A DNA stretch of 9,582 nucleotides from JANMDR01 sp031376425. Lineage in GTDB: Bacteria > Pseudomonadota > Gammaproteobacteria > Burkholderiales > Usitatibacteraceae. Made by a program: the position numbers and the translations under genes. The notes below the pieces were generated by a model. The model worked only from the letters and a program-made list of their open reading frames with translations, did no database searches and was not told the origin of the DNA. Each line of letters starts with the position of its first letter. The stretch's first letter is position 1. This document shows, in pieces, positions 7,604-9,582 of this stretch. The DNA lies in contig JANMDR010000254.1 of assembly GCA_031376425.1 (NCBI GenBank), positions 1 to 9,582 on the forward strand, written 5' to 3'.

Positions 7604-9085
7604 TTATTCAGCTTCAACTCTAAAGGTAACAAACTGCGGATCACCTTTTTTGTTGCGCAATTGCAGGCCAATTGGCTTCTTCAAATCTAATTTGGCGGCG
7701 ATTGCCTCAAACTGTTTAGCACTGGTGATCTCGGTCGTGTTAACACGGGTGATCACATAGCCAGGTTCCACAATTTGCTCTGCTGCACCTGATACCGCTT
7801 CCACCAGCACGCCATCTTTTACCTTGTATTGCTTCTTTTGATCGGCATCCAGATCTGATACAGCAATACCCAAGCGACCCGGTTCTGCAGCTTCTTTAGC
7901 TTTTGCTTTCTTCACTTCTTTCTTGGTTTCGTCCTTAAACTCACCAACAATAATAGTGACTTCTTTTGCCGCACCATTGCGCCAGATTGATAGCTTTGTA
8001 GACGTACCAGGTTTAGTGCCACCAATGATGCGGGTCGTTTCCGAGCTGCCTTCAACTGTTTTCCCGTCAATCTTTAGAATAATATCGCCAGGTTGTAGAC
8101 CCGCTTTTTCGGCCGCGGTATCCGCCTGGATATCCTGAATAATCGCACCCTGTGCTTTTGGCAGCCCAACTGCCTCGGCAATATCTTTAGACACATCACC
8201 AATCGACACACCCAATCTACCGCGTGATACCTTGCCAGACTTCACGATTTGGTTAGAGATTTTAATCGCTTCATCAATTGGAATGGCGAAAGAAATGCCT
8301 TGGTAGGCTCCCGTTCCAGAATAGATTTGCGAATTTACGCCAACCACTTCGCCACGGACGTTAAACAACGGGCCACCCGAGTTGCCGGGATTTACCGCCA
8401 CATCAGTTTGAATAAACGGTACGCCACTATTGTTTTGCCCGCGTGCCACTTCATCACGCCCTTTGGCACTGACGATACCTGCTGTGACCGTGTTACGGAA
8501 GCCAAATGGTGAGCCAATTGCCACTACCCATTCGCCAACTTTTAGTTTTTCAGAGTCGCCAATATTTACTTTGGGAAAGCCGGTGCCCTCAATTTTTAAC
8601 ACAGCAATATCCGAACGTTCATCCGAGCCTAAAACTTTGGCTTTAAATTCGCGCTTATCGATTAAGGTTACTGTCACTTCATCCGCTTTTGCAACAACGT
8701 GAGCGTTGGTCAGTAGTAAACCATCGCTACCGATAAAGAAGCCTGAACCTTGACCAGACGGACGTAGGGGTTGAGGCGTTTTGCTTTTTGGTGCATTTGG
8801 TGCACCACGTGGGTCAGTGCGGCCACCGCGATCTGGCATAAAGCGGCGGAAAAATTCTAGGAATTCCTCGCTTTGTTCTGGATCAACGCCATCAGGTAAA
8901 TTAAAATTGCCGCCACTTGCGGTACGGCTACGGGTGCTGATATTTACCACAGCCGGCCCTTGCTTCTCGACCAATTCCACGAAGTCGGGGAGCTCTTTTG
9001 CATAGCTATTTTGTGTGGGCACAAATAATAATGCACCGGTGCTAATGAGTGCACAAGCGACAAAACTCTTGATGGTTTTATTCAT
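7604..9085 (-). CDS. degP: Periplasmic Do-family serine protease (DegP/DegQ/MucD-like)
   Basis: Secreted trypsin-like protease and chaperone that degrades misfolded periplasmic proteins; 493 residues from the chosen start (E. coli DegP has 474). A Sec signal peptide spans residues 1-29 (MNKTIK, a hydrophobic core, then NSYA|KE as the likely cleavage site). The catalytic triad is H129 (LLTNAHVV), D159 (RSDIAVL) and S236 (NPGNSGGPL). PDZ1 covers about 289-380 (GRLGVSIGDV onward) and PDZ2 about 403-490, joined by a Lys/Ala/Glu-rich linker at 381-402. A Pro/Gly/Arg-rich stretch at 58-112, before the protease core, corresponds to the LA-loop region. The ATG at 9085 is preferred to an in-frame one 25 codons upstream because it has GGAG five bases before it and begins a textbook signal peptide. 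It lies 114 bases downstream of rseB and ends before a strong terminator. DegP, DegQ and MucD cannot be told apart reliably here; the rseB context favours the MucD/DegP role under sigma-E. Confidence 0.95.
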   Translation of the reverse strand: MNKTIKSFVACALISTGALLFVPTQNSYAKELPDFVELVEKQGPAVVNISTRSRTASGGNFNLPDGVDPEQSEEFLEFFRRFMPDRGGRTDPRGAPNAPKSKTPQPLRPSGQGSGFFIGSDGLLLTNAHVVAKADEVTVTLIDKREFKAKVLGSDERSDIAVLKIEGTGFPKVNIGDSEKLKVGEWVVAIGSPFGFRNTVTAGIVSAKGRDEVARGQNNSGVPFIQTDVAVNPGNSGGPLFNVRGEVVGVNSQIYSGTGAYQGISFAIPIDEAIKISNQIVKSGKVSRGRLGVSIGDVSKDIAEAVGLPKAQGAIIQDIQADTAAEKAGLQPGDIILKIDGKTVEGSSETTRIIGGTKPGTSTKLSIWRNGAAKEVTIIVGEFKDETKKEVKKAKAKEAAEPGRLGIAVSDLDADQKKQYKVKDGVLVEAVSGAAEQIVEPGYVITRVNTTEITSAKQFEAIAAKLDLKKPIGLQLRNKKGDPQFVTFRVEAE

Positions 9086-9199
9086 AGATTCTCCAAAAAT
9101 AACATTAAAAGGCCGCACCAAACTGTTTAACAGCAGTGGGCGCGTAGTATAAAAATTCATAAAGTAGTTGGGATTGCCGCAACGAATTTCAAGTCAAAA
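9086..9199 (-). other. rseB-degP intergenic region
   Basis: A 114-base gap, larger than expected for tightly coupled genes. A possible -10 element TATACT lies on the minus strand at 9146-9151, which would give a leader of roughly 50 bases to the degP ATG. No matching sigma-70 -35 box and no convincing sigma-E promoter (GGAACTT-type) is visible. A small perfect dyad CTGTT-T-AACAG occurs at 9123-9133. No intrinsic terminator was seen, so read-through from rseB is plausible. Confidence 0.35.
9091..9094 (-). promoter_or_regulatory. Ribosome binding site that fixes the degP start
   Basis: On the minus strand TTGGAG precedes the ATG at 9085 with five bases between GGAG and ATG. The upstream in-frame ATG at 9160 lacks such a site and would put 25 residues in front of the signal peptide, so this site decides the start. 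Confidence 0.8.
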
Positions 9200-9582
9200 T
9201 CAACGTCGTCCTTGGGTTTGACTAGCCGATTGCGGCGTGACAAATTGTGTAGTTAATCCCGTGTGGCGCTTCACACTATCAGCAATTGCCTGCACCGCTG
9301 CGACGGGTACTTCGCCAACTACGGTTATCTGAAACTCAGCCACTGGGCGCAGTGCATAGTTTGTAGCGCCAGTGCCGGTACTTTGCGAAATCACTTTTTC
9401 TACGCCGTTGGCAGATTCAACAAAAACTGAAACATGCGCCAAACCGTCCGAAAATATAATTTGGGAAACTGGGGCATTACGGCCTGCTAAGGTGCGAGAA
9501 AATTCCAGCACTTTCTTAAACCCTGGCGGCACGGAAGCAGCCTGCCAGCCGGTTTCTTGGGTGGTGACATCCTTGGGCACAA
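9200..9582 (-). CDS. rseB: RseB/MucB sigma-E regulator, C-terminal part (5' end outside the window)
   Basis: The last 126 complete codons of a gene that continues beyond the right edge; the stop is TGA at 9200-9202. The translation contains GWQAASVPPGFKKVLEFSRT and then IIFSDGLAHVSVFVES and VVGEVP, the characteristic pattern of the C-terminal MucB/RseB domain. RseB is a periplasmic protein that binds the anti-sigma factor RseA and protects it from the first proteolytic cut; in E. coli it senses mislocalised lipopolysaccharide and outer-membrane proteins. The signal peptide and lipoprotein-fold N-terminal domain are not visible. The position directly upstream of degP matches the rpoE-rseA-rseB(mucB)-mucD order known in several proteobacteria, so rseA and rpoE are expected just beyond the window. 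The GTG near 9580 is an internal valine codon, not a start. Confidence 0.9.
   Translation of the reverse strand, partial: VPKDVTTQETGWQAASVPPGFKKVLEFSRTLAGRNAPVSQIIFSDGLAHVSVFVESANGVEKVISQSTGTGATNYALRPVAEFQITVVGEVPVAAVQAIADSVKRHTGLTTQFVTPQSASQTQGRR

Noticed and set aside
9086..9160. 25-residue N-terminal extension of the protease
   Set aside because: The downstream ATG at 9085 has a strong Shine-Dalgarno sequence and opens a standard Sec signal peptide; the extension would bury that signal.
1..9582. Possible mobile elements, CRISPR arrays, toxin-antitoxin or defence genes, tRNA or rRNA
   Set aside because: None was seen on either strand; every large open stretch is explained by core genes.

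Overview
This looks like an ordinary, gene-dense chromosomal segment from a moderate-GC Gram-negative proteobacterium, most likely a betaproteobacterium. The evidence is an inner-membrane YhdP/AsmA-like giant protein, a complete GlnE, and the end of a sigma-E/RseB/DegP envelope-stress cluster. The 3' half of that cluster (rseB, a degP/mucD protease, then a small glutaredoxin-like gene) is an arrangement I recall from betaproteobacteria. Genus or family cannot be assigned from the sequence alone. There is no sign of horizontal transfer: no insertion sequences, integrases, phage genes, CRISPR arrays, tRNAs or rRNAs were seen.

Layout, left to right. Positions 19-4209 on the minus strand hold a yhdP-family gene (about 1396 residues from a TTG start). 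Its true start is uncertain because the open frame continues upstream to 4293 and encodes a plausible positively charged membrane-anchor flank. Positions 4210-4435 form a divergent intergenic region with two short perfect hairpins and a weak promoter candidate. Positions 4436-7240 on the plus strand are glnE, with both nucleotidyltransferase active sites intact. Only five bases later, convergently, comes a small glutaredoxin-family gene (7246-7503, minus). A strong intrinsic terminator (about 7531-7575) separates it from the upstream degP/mucD-like periplasmic protease (7604-9085, minus). After a 114-base gap, the window ends inside the C-terminal domain of rseB/mucB (9200-9582, minus, 5' end missing).

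Functionally there are three units. RseB and DegP belong to the sigma-E envelope-stress response: RseB guards the anti-sigma factor, and DegP degrades or refolds damaged periplasmic proteins. YhdP is thought to help move phospholipid to the outer membrane, so it is also an envelope gene but is transcribed separately. GlnE sets glutamine synthetase activity according to nitrogen status and is functionally unrelated.

I found no convincing undescribed system. The points most worth a second look are the missing conventional start codon of yhdP, two adjacent G-tracts inside yhdP that could slip, a serine/asparagine tandem repeat in the same gene, the terminator isolating the glutaredoxin gene from degP, and the nearly abutting convergent 3' ends of glnE and the glutaredoxin gene.
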